Shown piece after piece: positions 16,645 through 24,540 of a stretch of DNA of 64,000 nucleotides. Each line of letters opens with the position of its first letter. Positions within the stretch are counted from its first letter, which is position 1. The notes under the pieces were generated by a model. The model was not told where the DNA came from and made no database searches. It saw nothing but the letters and a program-made list of their open reading frames with translations. Source of the DNA: JAWKMZ01 sp041391965 (GTDB lineage: Bacteria; Bacteroidota; Bacteroidia; Flavobacteriales; Flavobacteriaceae); the NCBI GenBank assembly GCA_041391965.1, contig JAWKMZ010000009.1, positions 1-64,000 on the forward strand, read 5' to 3'. A program made the translations under genes and the position numbers.

Positions 16645-17372
16645 TAAAGCAGTGTAATTTCTTTTAAAGCGAAGGATTTTGTAATACCACCTTCAACAGT
16701 TACCTGAATATTTCCAGACTCCGAAATTCCTAAAATATAACCCATAAACATGGCACCTTCAGCATCTCTAAATGTTGAAGGTTTATTTTTTCTGAACAAC
16801 TGTTTTTCATAACTTACTTTTAATTGGTCAAACTGACCTTGTTTTAACAACTTAAAATAAATGTCCAATTGGTTTAAAATAGCTTGAAGCACTTCATTTA
16901 AATCAAATATATGTCCAGAAACCAGTCGTAATGACGATGCGTTGGGCAACTCTTTAAAATCGGTTTGATTCACATTTAAACCAATACCAATGACAGATCC
17001 GCTTATTTGTGTTTGTTTTATGACATTTTCTATTAAAACACCTGCTAATTTTTTATCATCTGACAAAATGTCGTTAGGCCATTTTACCTTCAATTTTTTT
17101 ATTTGAAAACGTTGCAATGCCTTAAAAATAGCTAATGAAACTGCAATACTAATGTAATGATGTTGTTGTATATCCAAAAAAGAAACCTCTTTAAACACAC
17201 TGAACGTAAGGTTTTTAGCTTCTTGAGCACGCCATTGCGTTCCCATTTGACCCCTCCCTTGGGTCTGAAAATTTGCCACTACAACAGTTCCATCTTCTAC
17301 AACCTCAATAGCACTCAATTGTTTTAAATAAGAATTGGTTGAGTCAATGGCATCAAGTTTGATTATACGCAT
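16641..17372 (-). CDS. birA: Biotin-[acetyl-CoA-carboxylase] ligase
   Basis: A 243-residue biotin protein ligase that activates biotin with ATP and attaches it to the carrier protein of acetyl-CoA carboxylase. The biotin loop is GRGQMG (39-44), and KWPNDIL (97-103) and K108-LAGVLIE follow. The N-terminal helix-turn-helix of E. coli BirA is absent, so it belongs to group I ligases and cannot act as the biotin operon repressor. It is divergent from rsfS. Confidence 0.96.
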   Translation of the reverse strand: MRIIKLDAIDSTNSYLKQLSAIEVVEDGTVVVANFQTQGRGQMGTQWRAQEAKNLTFSVFKEVSFLDIQQHHYISIAVSLAIFKALQRFQIKKLKVKWPNDILSDDKKLAGVLIENVIKQTQISGSVIGIGLNVNQTDFKELPNASSLRLVSGHIFDLNEVLQAILNQLDIYFKLLKQGQFDQLKVSYEKQLFRKNKPSTFRDAEGAMFMGYILGISESGNIQVTVEGGITKSFALKEITLLY

Positions 17373-17440
17373 GTGGTTGGCTTTATATTATTTATAATTT
17401 TCTTATGAGAATTTAAAGTCCAAAAGAACTAAAAAAATAA

Positions 17441-17448
17441 TAACTTTG
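17441..17448 (+). promoter_or_regulatory. Promoter -7 box TAACTTTG upstream of rsfS
   Basis: TAACTTTG followed by CA fits the TAnnTTTG consensus and lies 20 bases before the rsfS ATG. It probably drives the rsfS-ftsH unit. Confidence 0.55.
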
Positions 17449-17468
17449 CACAAATTTAAATCAAATTA

Positions 17469-17840
17469 ATGGCGAAAGAAAATAGCAATGCAGACCAGTT
17501 AATTACAACCATATTAGGTGGTATTGAAGATGTAAAAGGAAAAGAAATAAAAATTCTGGATTTAAGAGCGATAGAAAATACGGTTTGTGATTATTTTATC
17601 ATTTGTGAAGGTACTTCAAACACACAAGTAAACGCCATCGTTAATTCCATTCAAAAAAAAGTAAGCAAAACACTAAAAGACCATCCATGGCATATTGAAG
17701 GCAGCGATAATGCTGAATGGGTTTTAATGGATTATGTCAATGTAGTTGTACATGTATTTCAAAAACACATTAGACAGTATTATGACATTGAGAGCCTTTG
17801 GGGAGACGCAAAAACAACCGTTATAGAAACCAGTTACTAA
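17469..17840 (+). CDS. rsfS: Ribosome silencing factor RsfS
   Basis: A 123-residue protein of the RsfS/Iojap family, which binds ribosomal protein L14 and blocks subunit joining when nutrients are scarce. Family segments seen are VCDYFIICEGTSNTQVNAI (38-56), HPWHIEG (75-81), WVLMDYVNVVVHVF (86-99) and the C-terminal YYDIESLWGDA. It starts the row that continues with ftsH, 10 bases downstream. Length is normal for the family. Confidence 0.95.
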   Translation: MAKENSNADQLITTILGGIEDVKGKEIKILDLRAIENTVCDYFIICEGTSNTQVNAIVNSIQKKVSKTLKDHPWHIEGSDNAEWVLMDYVNVVVHVFQKHIRQYYDIESLWGDAKTTVIETSY

Positions 17841-17850
17841 AAGAATATTA

Positions 17851-19851
17851 ATGGCAAACGAAAATAAAAATCTAAACAAGAAACCAAAAGTTAGTCCTTA
17901 TTGGATTTACGGATTGATTATTGCTGCATTTTTTGCAATACAATTATTTACAGGAGGTTTTGGTAGCGAAGACGCAAAAAGTACAACACCAAATCAATTT
18001 TTTACTTATTTAAAAGAAGGCGATGTCTCTAAAGTTGAAATTGTAAATAACAGGATAGCTAAAGTATATTTAACCAAAGACGCTTTAAAAAAAGACGTTC
18101 ATAAAAAAGCAAAACCAACTAATATATTCCCAACCATGTCGCCTTTGCCAAACTATAAATTTGAGTTTGGTGACTTAAAGCTTTTCCAAGAAAAAATTGG
18201 AGAAATTATTAAAGACAATAACCTCCAAAAGACTGAGGTTACCTTTGAAACAGAACATAATGTTTGGGGCGACTTTATATTAGGTTTATTACCTTTTATT
18301 TTAATCATTGGTGTTTGGATTTTTATTATGCGTCGAATGTCTGGTGGTGCTGGTGGTGGTGCTGGAGGACAAATTTTCAATATAGGAAAATCAAAAGCTA
18401 AATTATTTGATGAAAATACTGATGTAAAAACATCGTTTAGAGATGTTGCAGGTTTAGAAGGTGCCAAAGAAGAAGTACAAGAAATAGTCGATTTTCTTAA
18501 AACACCCGAAAAATATACGGCACTTGGAGGAAAAATACCTAAAGGAGCCTTACTTGTTGGCCCTCCAGGAACAGGAAAAACCTTATTAGCTAAAGCCGTT
18601 GCTGGTGAAGCAAAAGTGCCTTTCTTTTCTTTATCAGGTTCTGATTTTGTGGAAATGTTTGTTGGTGTTGGAGCTTCAAGAGTAAGAGATCTATTCAAAC
18701 AAGCTAAAGAAAAATCACCATCTATTATTTTTATCGATGAGATTGATGCCATCGGACGTGCCAGAGGTAAAAATGCCATGTCAGGTTCTAATGACGAACG
18801 TGAAAACACACTAAACCAACTGTTAACCGAAATGGATGGTTTTGGCACCAACACCAACGTTATTGTATTGGCAGCCACCAATAGAGCTGATATTTTAGAC
18901 AAAGCCTTAATGCGTGCAGGTCGTTTTGACCGCCAAATATTTGTGGATTTACCAGATATTGTGGAACGCAAAGAAATTTTTGAAGTACACCTTAGACCTA
19001 TTAAAAAAGGAGACGATTTAGACATTGATTTTTTAGCACGTCAAACACCTGGTTTTTCTGGAGCAGACATTGCCAATGTATGTAATGAAGCAGCTTTAAT
19101 TGCAGCACGAAAAGGTAATAAAGTAGTTCATAAACAAGATTTTTTAGATGCAGTTGATAGAATTATTGGCGGATTAGAAAAGAAAAACAAAATCATAACG
19201 CCAGACGAAAAACGTGCTGTGGCATTTCATGAAGCAGGACACGCAACTATTAGCTGGATATTAGAACACGCTGCTCCATTAGTAAAAGTTACCATTGTAC
19301 CACGTGGTCGCTCCTTAGGAGCTGCTTGGTATTTGCCAGAAGAACGTCTTATTGTAAGACCAGAGCAAATGCTGGACGAAATGTGTGCCGCACTTGGAGG
19401 AAGAGCTGCTGAAAAAGTGATTTTTAATCAAATTTCAACAGGCGCTTTAAGTGATTTGGAAAAAGTGACCAAACAAGCAAGAGCCATGGTTACCATTTAT
19501 GGTTTGAGTGATAAAGTTGGAAATTTAACCTATTATGATTCTTCTGGGCAATCAGAATATGGTTTTACAAAACCTTACAGTGAACAAACTGCAGAATTGA
19601 TTGACAATGAAATATCTAATATTATTGAAGAACAATACCAACGTGCTCTCAAATTATTAGAAGAACATAAAGACAAGCTCACTGAATTGGCTGAAGTTTT
19701 ACTGGAAAAAGAAGTTATTTTTAAAGACAATTTAGAAAAAATCTTTGGGAAGCGTCCTTTTGATAAAGAAGAACTTCCAAAAGTAACAACAACAGACACT
19801 CAAGAAAGTGAAAAATCAAATACCGATGTCACTGACGATTTGTTAAATTAA
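17851..19851 (+). CDS. ftsH: ATP-dependent zinc metalloprotease FtsH
   Basis: A 666-residue membrane-bound AAA+ protease that extracts and degrades membrane and short-lived proteins. Membrane helices lie at about 18-34 and 137-158 with a periplasmic domain between. The Walker A motif GPPGTGKT is at 237-244, Walker B is IIFIDEID, the second region of homology contains RAGRFDRQ, and the zinc site HEAGH is at 460-464. A Gly-rich linker (MSGGAGGGAGGQ) follows the second helix. It is preceded by rsfS and followed by a strong terminator. Confidence 0.98.
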   Translation: MANENKNLNKKPKVSPYWIYGLIIAAFFAIQLFTGGFGSEDAKSTTPNQFFTYLKEGDVSKVEIVNNRIAKVYLTKDALKKDVHKKAKPTNIFPTMSPLPNYKFEFGDLKLFQEKIGEIIKDNNLQKTEVTFETEHNVWGDFILGLLPFILIIGVWIFIMRRMSGGAGGGAGGQIFNIGKSKAKLFDENTDVKTSFRDVAGLEGAKEEVQEIVDFLKTPEKYTALGGKIPKGALLVGPPGTGKTLLAKAVAGEAKVPFFSLSGSDFVEMFVGVGASRVRDLFKQAKEKSPSIIFIDEIDAIGRARGKNAMSGSNDERENTLNQLLTEMDGFGTNTNVIVLAATNRADILDKALMRAGRFDRQIFVDLPDIVERKEIFEVHLRPIKKGDDLDIDFLARQTPGFSGADIANVCNEAALIAARKGNKVVHKQDFLDAVDRIIGGLEKKNKIITPDEKRAVAFHEAGHATISWILEHAAPLVKVTIVPRGRSLGAAWYLPEERLIVRPEQMLDEMCAALGGRAAEKVIFNQISTGALSDLEKVTKQARAMVTIYGLSDKVGNLTYYDSSGQSEYGFTKPYSEQTAELIDNEISNIIEEQYQRALKLLEEHKDKLTELAEVLLEKEVIFKDNLEKIFGKRPFDKEELPKVTTTDTQESEKSNTDVTDDLLN

Positions 19852-19873
19852 ATCACTACTTAATAAAACACAT

Positions 19874-19913
19874 AAAAAACTTAAATTAATCGACCATTAA
19901 TTTAAGTTTTTTT
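19874..19913 (+). terminator. Rho-independent terminator of ftsH
   Basis: A 17-base-pair A/T-rich stem (arms 19874-19890 and 19896-19912) with loop CGACC ends in seven T. It separates rsfS-ftsH from the next genes, although both sets are on the same strand. Confidence 0.8.
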
Positions 19914-19920
19914 ATATTTG
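19913..19920 (+). promoter_or_regulatory. Possible promoter box TATATTTG for the LUD-cdsA-psd unit
   Basis: TATATTTG fits TAnnTTTG and begins within the T-run of the ftsH terminator, 40 bases before the next ATG. This would restart transcription right after termination. Confidence 0.4.
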
Positions 19921-19960
19921 GTGGAAACATTTTATAAATTAGGTTAATAGCAACCCATAC

Positions 19961-20569
19961 ATGAGTCTATTTCGTAAAATCTTCGGTTCAAAATCAGACG
20001 CTCCAGAAGATCACATAAAAAACGAAGAGAGAGGCAAATATATGCCTGAAATAAAACTGCCTATAGACGAAAAATTTACCATAAATTTTAAAGCAAATGG
20101 TGGTAAATTCTTGTACTGTGAAAACATGCAGGAAATTTATAGCAGCCTTAAAGAAATTTTAAGCGAAAACGATTGGAATGATAAAAATGTGTTTTTGTTG
20201 GATGATAGATTAAAAGAACTTTTTAAAGATTTTAATTTATTGGCTACAAAAAAGACTGCCGAAAGCACCTATTTTTTATCAACTTGTGAATATTTAATTG
20301 CTGATGACGGATCGCTATTAATTTCATCTAATCAAATCGCAGAAAAAAAATTAAAAGATTTACCTTCAAACTTTATAATTTATGCAACAACAAGTCAGTT
20401 TGTTGAAAATATTGGCGAAGGCTTAAGAGGCATCAAAAACAAAAACAGAGAAAAAATTCCTACTAATATTACTACTATAAAGCATTTTAAAACGTTAGAA
20501 GATAAAGATTTTCTCACTTACGGAAGTAGCTCAAAAAACTTATATTTACTGCTGTTAGAAGATTTATAA
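19961..20569 (+). CDS. LUD domain protein (LutC/YkgG-like)
   Basis: A 202-residue protein with a LUD-type fold in its second half (STCEYLIADDGSLLISSNQ, then FIIYATTSQFVENIGEGL). LUD proteins include LutC, part of the lactate oxidation complex, but lutA and lutB are not here. The N-terminal 60 residues are charged. Its stop codon ends one base before the cdsA start, so it is tightly coupled to phospholipid synthesis genes. The function in this setting is unknown. Confidence 0.78.
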   Translation: MSLFRKIFGSKSDAPEDHIKNEERGKYMPEIKLPIDEKFTINFKANGGKFLYCENMQEIYSSLKEILSENDWNDKNVFLLDDRLKELFKDFNLLATKKTAESTYFLSTCEYLIADDGSLLISSNQIAEKKLKDLPSNFIIYATTSQFVENIGEGLRGIKNKNREKIPTNITTIKHFKTLEDKDFLTYGSSSKNLYLLLLEDL

Positions 20570-21391
20570 ATGAAAGAACTCATCACAAGAGCACTATCAG
20601 GAGTTTTATACATCACATTACTCATACTCTCACTTTATTACCAAAACACATTACTAATCTTATTTTTAGGCTTTGGAATTGTCTGTTTAATTGAATTCAA
20701 AAAACTGATACAATTCAGAAGCTTTATACCTTACATTATTTTTATCATCTTATATTTGGGAATAGCGTATTGGTCACTGATGAACCCTTCTAAAACCGGC
20801 TTTAATATAAGTGTACAAACATTACAACTTTTAACGCTATGGATGCAATTAATTTTAATTAACAACTTGTTTTCTAAAAACCCTAACTCGTTTTTAACAA
20901 ACAACCCTTTATTACTCACAACATTTTACATTTCAAGCGCATTTGTGTTTATAGCACTTATTGCTAATTACAATAATGCATTTACACCTCTTATTCTTTT
21001 AGGTGCTTTTATTTTGATTTGGGTCAATGATACTTTTGCTTATTTAATTGGCAAAAATTTTGGAAAACGCAAATTATTTCCTTCCATATCGCCCAAAAAA
21101 ACCATTGAAGGCTTTATAGGTGGACTAATTTTTTCGTGTATTGCAAGCTATTTTATTGCTACATTTACATACACATTAACATTTGCACATTGGTTAGCTT
21201 TAAGCATTATTGTCAGTGTTTTTGGTACCTTGGGCGATTTAATCGAATCAAAATTTAAACGTCAAGCCAATGTTAAAGACAGTGGTACCATTATGCCAGG
21301 ACATGGTGGATTGTTAGATAGGTTAGATAGTATTATCTTTGTTGCACCATTTTTCTATTTATATTTAAGACTCATTACATATGTTTCATAA
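20570..21391 (+). CDS. cdsA: Phosphatidate cytidylyltransferase (CDP-diacylglycerol synthase)
   Basis: A 273-residue inner-membrane enzyme with about eight helices that converts phosphatidate and CTP to CDP-diacylglycerol, the precursor of all membrane phospholipids. The signature S-x-x-K-R...K-D-x-G...PGHGG...DRxD is complete at about 227-254 (KDSGTIMPGHGGLLDRLDS). Its last 11 bases overlap psd, so the next steps toward phosphatidylethanolamine are coupled; the phosphatidylserine synthase gene is not in the window. Confidence 0.97.
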   Translation: MKELITRALSGVLYITLLILSLYYQNTLLILFLGFGIVCLIEFKKLIQFRSFIPYIIFIILYLGIAYWSLMNPSKTGFNISVQTLQLLTLWMQLILINNLFSKNPNSFLTNNPLLLTTFYISSAFVFIALIANYNNAFTPLILLGAFILIWVNDTFAYLIGKNFGKRKLFPSISPKKTIEGFIGGLIFSCIASYFIATFTYTLTFAHWLALSIIVSVFGTLGDLIESKFKRQANVKDSGTIMPGHGGLLDRLDSIIFVAPFFYLYLRLITYVS

Positions 21392-22034
21392 AGAAGGACA
21401 CAAAATTATTTTAATAACTATGGCTTTAGTAGTCATAGCCTTAATGGTAACTGATTATTTTGTAACGTTATCATGGTTAAGAACAAGCATCATGCTGTTC
21501 ATTTTGGCATTTTTTGTTATTATTCTTCAGTTTTTTAGAAACCCAAAACGCTTAGGTACTCCTAACAATCATCAAGCATTATCTCCTGTTGATGGCAAAG
21601 TAGTGGTTATAGAAGAAGTTTTTGAAAAAGAATTTTTTAATGACAAGCGCATTCAAGTGTCAGTATTTATGTCGCCAATAAATGTGCATGTCACCAGATA
21701 TCCAATTGGAGGAAAAGTGGTTTACAGCAAATACCATCCTGGAAAATATTTAGTGGCTTGGCATCCAAAAGCAAGCGAAGAAAATGAACGTACCACTGTT
21801 GTGATTGAAAATAACACTTTTGGTAAAGTGTTGTATAGACAAATTGCTGGAGCTTTGGCAAAACGTATTGTAAATTATGCCAAAGTAGATGAGCAAACAG
21901 TACAAGGAAAGGATTCAGGATTTATAAAATTTGGTTCGAGAGTTGATTTATTTTTACCTTTAGATGCAGACATTAAAGTAACACTCAACCAAAAAGTAAA
22001 AGGAGGCGTTAGCATAATTGCACAAATACCATGA
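21381..22034 (+). CDS. psd: Phosphatidylserine decarboxylase proenzyme
   Basis: A 217-residue short-form (type B-like) proenzyme that makes phosphatidylethanolamine from phosphatidylserine. Two hydrophobic helices lie at about 9-30 and 33-52. Catalytic residues are visible: D71 in SPVDGKV, H103 in NVHVTRYP and the self-cleavage site G185-S186 in KFGSRVD, where the serine becomes the pyruvoyl group. It overlaps cdsA by 11 bases upstream and the acyl-CoA-binding protein gene by four bases (ATGA) downstream. Confidence 0.96.
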   Translation: MFHKEGHKIILITMALVVIALMVTDYFVTLSWLRTSIMLFILAFFVIILQFFRNPKRLGTPNNHQALSPVDGKVVVIEEVFEKEFFNDKRIQVSVFMSPINVHVTRYPIGGKVVYSKYHPGKYLVAWHPKASEENERTTVVIENNTFGKVLYRQIAGALAKRIVNYAKVDEQTVQGKDSGFIKFGSRVDLFLPLDADIKVTLNQKVKGGVSIIAQIP

Positions 22035-22300
22035 CACCAGAAGACACCTTAGATATAGAATTTAATGAGGCTGTAGAACGCATCAACAACTACACAGAAC
22101 CTTTTCCAGCCGATTTATTGCTTCGTCTATATGCCTATTTTAAAAAAGCAACTAACGATTATAGTGGCCCTGGAAGTAGAAAACCCATCATTAATGCCTT
22201 TAAAACAAATGCACTTTTTCAGGTAAAAGATGTATCACAAGATGAAGCCAAACGTGTTTACATTGATTTAGTAAACAATTATTTTTTGTATAGAAAATAA
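22031..22300 (+). CDS. Acyl-CoA-binding protein (ACBP family)
   Basis: An 89-residue all-helical protein of the ACBP family, which binds long-chain acyl-CoA and protects or delivers it. Visible are the helix FNEAVERINNY, LLLRLYAYFKKATNDYSG (ligand-binding Tyr and Lys region) and a C-terminal helix DEAKRVYIDLVNNYF. The canonical K-W-x-A-W segment is replaced by KPIINAFKTN, so ligand choice may differ. The four-base ATGA overlap with psd ties it to phospholipid synthesis. Confidence 0.88.
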   Translation: MTPEDTLDIEFNEAVERINNYTEPFPADLLLRLYAYFKKATNDYSGPGSRKPIINAFKTNALFQVKDVSQDEAKRVYIDLVNNYFLYRK

Positions 22301-22324
22301 ATTTTGCCTCAAAAACTTATTATT

Positions 22325-23488
22325 ATGAAACGTCTTTTACTATACTTTTTTGGGTTATTTATTGCAACCCAAACAACAGCACAAACCTACAATCCGTTTT
22401 ACGGAACTGTTGCCAATACAACTTCAGCATCTAATATTCTTAATGATTTAACCACTTTTGAAAATTTTGGTGTTAAAGAGTTAGGAACAACGGCTTTAAC
22501 CAATACCCAAAACTGGATTGTGTCTCGCTATCAAAGCCTTGGTTATACAGATGTTGTTTTGCAACCATTTACCTTCAATAATCATACAACCAATAATATT
22601 ATCATCACCAAAACCGGAACAGTTTATCCAAACACGTATCTTATTATTGATGCACATTATGACACCATTAATGGTTCTGGAACCAATGATAATGGAACAG
22701 GAACTGTGATTTTGTTAGAATTAGCACGTTTATTAAAAGATGTAGATACTGAATACTCTATAAAATTTATCCACTTTAGTGGTGAAGAAGATGGTTTGAT
22801 TGGCAGCAATTATTATGTCAATAACACTGTAATCCCTCAAAATTTAGATATTAGATTAGTCTTTAATATTGATGAAGTTGGTGGTGACAGCAATTTGACT
22901 AACAACACCATTGTATGCGAACGCGATTTGAGCAATCCGATTTCTAATAACGCAGCTTCTGACAGTGCCACAACTATATTGGCAAATTGTATGACCTTGT
23001 ATTCCAATTTACAAACTGTTATTTCAAATGCCTATGCTTCAGATTATATGCCTTTTGAAAACAATGGTGAAATCATCACAGGTTTGTATGAACGTCATGA
23101 ATCGCCTGTCAACCATTCAATCAACGATAATTTGGCGCATATGGATGCCACTTATGTTTATGAAGTAGCTAAAGGAGCTCTTGGCGCTGCTATGGAATTT
23201 TCAGTAGCTTATGATAGCACTTTAAGCAATGCCGAAGTGCAAACTATGCAAACGCTCATTACTTTATATCCAAATCCAACAAAAAAGGTGCTGAATGTAT
23301 CTTTCCAAACTGAAGTTGAAAGTCCAGTTGATTTTAGATTGATAGACCTTCAAGGAAAAGAGATTATCCACAAAACACTTACGCATCAAAACGAAGTCAT
23401 TAAAGTTGACACTTTAAACAAAGGGAATTATTTAGTTGTCTTCAAAATAGGAAATCATCGATTGATTAAAAAGGTGATTCTTAACTAA
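22325..23488 (+). CDS. Secreted M28-family zinc peptidase with T9SS sorting domain
   Basis: A 387-residue exported aminopeptidase-like protein. The ATG at 22325 starts a clean signal peptide (MKRLLLYFFGLFIATQTTAQ); an in-frame TTG seven codons upstream is less likely. Two-zinc ligands are visible in DAHYD (H111, D113), D122 in TNDNGTG and the catalytic Glu pair at 154-155 in HFSGEEDG. The last 75 residues are a type A T9SS sorting domain (LYPNPTKKVLNV to KKVILN), so it should be released or anchored at the cell surface. It follows the lipid genes by 24 bases, perhaps by read-through. Confidence 0.92.
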   Translation: MKRLLLYFFGLFIATQTTAQTYNPFYGTVANTTSASNILNDLTTFENFGVKELGTTALTNTQNWIVSRYQSLGYTDVVLQPFTFNNHTTNNIIITKTGTVYPNTYLIIDAHYDTINGSGTNDNGTGTVILLELARLLKDVDTEYSIKFIHFSGEEDGLIGSNYYVNNTVIPQNLDIRLVFNIDEVGGDSNLTNNTIVCERDLSNPISNNAASDSATTILANCMTLYSNLQTVISNAYASDYMPFENNGEIITGLYERHESPVNHSINDNLAHMDATYVYEVAKGALGAAMEFSVAYDSTLSNAEVQTMQTLITLYPNPTKKVLNVSFQTEVESPVDFRLIDLQGKEIIHKTLTHQNEVIKVDTLNKGNYLVVFKIGNHRLIKKVILN

Positions 23489-23521
23489 ATAAATTCAAAA
23501 CTTTTACTTTTCTAAAAAATA

Positions 23522-23555
23522 AAAAGCTAAACGCATTCATAAAATTTCAGCTTTT
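23522..23555. terminator. Weak inverted repeat between convergent genes
   Basis: AAAAGCT and AGCTTTT are separated by 20 bases between the convergent M28 peptidase and arginine-deiminase-like genes. The stem is only seven bases with a long loop, so a termination role is uncertain. Confidence 0.3.
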
Positions 23556-23562
23556 GTATAAA

Positions 23563-24477
23563 TTAATCGCGTATTAAAGGCATTGTTGAACAACGCAATA
23601 AGCCTTCTTGTTTAGAAATTTCGGCATAAGGCACTTCTTCAACTGTAAACCCGTTATTGCGCAACCAAGTATTTAAACGTGTAAAATTCTTTTCAGAAAT
23701 GACTACATCTTCAGCAATTGAAAATATATTACTGTTCATATGATACATTTCTTCACGTGTAATGTGAAATAGATTGTCCTTTCCAAAAAGATGGACTAAA
23801 TACATATAATCACTTTCTTCTCTAAAACCACTTTTGTAAATAATACCTTTATCTTTTCCAACAGGTTGAAAACAACAATCAAGATGCAACGCATTGTCAC
23901 GAGGTTCAATTTTAGATTTTACCAAGTCAAATTCCTTGACAATTTTATTTGGAAATAAATTTTTGATAAACGCTACACCTTGCCAATTGGTTCTGGCTGT
24001 GATGTAATTTTTGTAGTCGCTTCCATTATAAGTTCCGACAAAAATATGGTCATTCCAAAGCATAACATCGCCTCCTTCTATATGAACTTCTTCTGGTGGC
24101 CGAATGACTTTTTTAGGATCTATTTGGTCAATAACATATTGAATTGCATCTAACTCTTCATCACGCTCTGGCAAAATATTCGCTTTTATAAAAATATCAT
24201 CAATGACAAAAGCAATATCTCTTGCAAAAATTTGATTGTAATCTTCAATCAATTCAGGACGATAGACTTTGACGTTGTATTTTTCAAACACTTTGGCAAC
24301 AGCCTCCATTTCTTTAACCATATCAGCCTCAACAGGATAAGTACCTGCTTTGATATGCTCTAATGATTTTGGATCATAAGCCTCTTCAATAGTAGGTGTT
24401 GGACCATTACTAATAGCTGTTCCTAAAACCACAGCTCTTAATCTTGATGTTTCGTTTTTAATGTGAAGTTGTATCAT
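23563..24477 (-). CDS. Arginine deiminase-fold hydrolase (dimethylarginine hydrolase / CtlX-like)
   Basis: A 304-residue enzyme of the guanidino-group-modifying superfamily. Active-site elements are all present: R86-D87 in FARDIAF, EGGD at 134-137, H198-L-D200 and the nucleophile C296 in LLRCSTMP. Members hydrolyse arginine, methylated arginine or citrulline-like compounds, or transfer an amidino group; the motifs alone do not tell which. There is no signal peptide. It lies downstream of gltA but behind a terminator and with its own promoter-like box, so it is probably transcribed separately. Confidence 0.88.
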   Translation of the reverse strand: MIQLHIKNETSRLRAVVLGTAISNGPTPTIEEAYDPKSLEHIKAGTYPVEADMVKEMEAVAKVFEKYNVKVYRPELIEDYNQIFARDIAFVIDDIFIKANILPERDEELDAIQYVIDQIDPKKVIRPPEEVHIEGGDVMLWNDHIFVGTYNGSDYKNYITARTNWQGVAFIKNLFPNKIVKEFDLVKSKIEPRDNALHLDCCFQPVGKDKGIIYKSGFREESDYMYLVHLFGKDNLFHITREEMYHMNSNIFSIAEDVVISEKNFTRLNTWLRNNGFTVEEVPYAEISKQEGLLRCSTMPLIRD

Positions 24478-24481
24478 ATTG

Positions 24482-24490
24482 CAAAGTATA
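24482..24490 (-). promoter_or_regulatory. Possible promoter box TATACTTTG, 4 nt before ATG
   Basis: Minus-strand TATACTTTG has one base more between TA and TTTG than the TAnnTTTG consensus. CAAT and then the ATG at 24477 follow. It is directly behind the gltA terminator. Confidence 0.35.
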
Positions 24491-24522
24491 AAAAAAGCTT
24501 CATCTTAAAAAATGAAGCTTTT
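24488..24522 (-). terminator. Rho-independent terminator of gltA
   Basis: AAAAGCTTCAT and ATGAAGCTTTT form an 11-base-pair stem with an eight-base loop. Reading the minus strand, the stem ends in a run of T. It lies 18 bases after the gltA stop. Confidence 0.8.
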
Positions 24523-24540
24523 AGTATTATAGTTTATGTT

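Noticed and set aside
18153..19025. 290-codon minus-strand open frame inside ftsH
   Set aside because: It lies fully antisense to an intact, conserved gene and its translation is Ser/Pro-rich low-complexity sequence with no known motif.
21381..21391. Frameshift between cdsA and psd
   Set aside because: The 11-base overlap is a normal coupled arrangement; both proteins have complete N- and C-termini.
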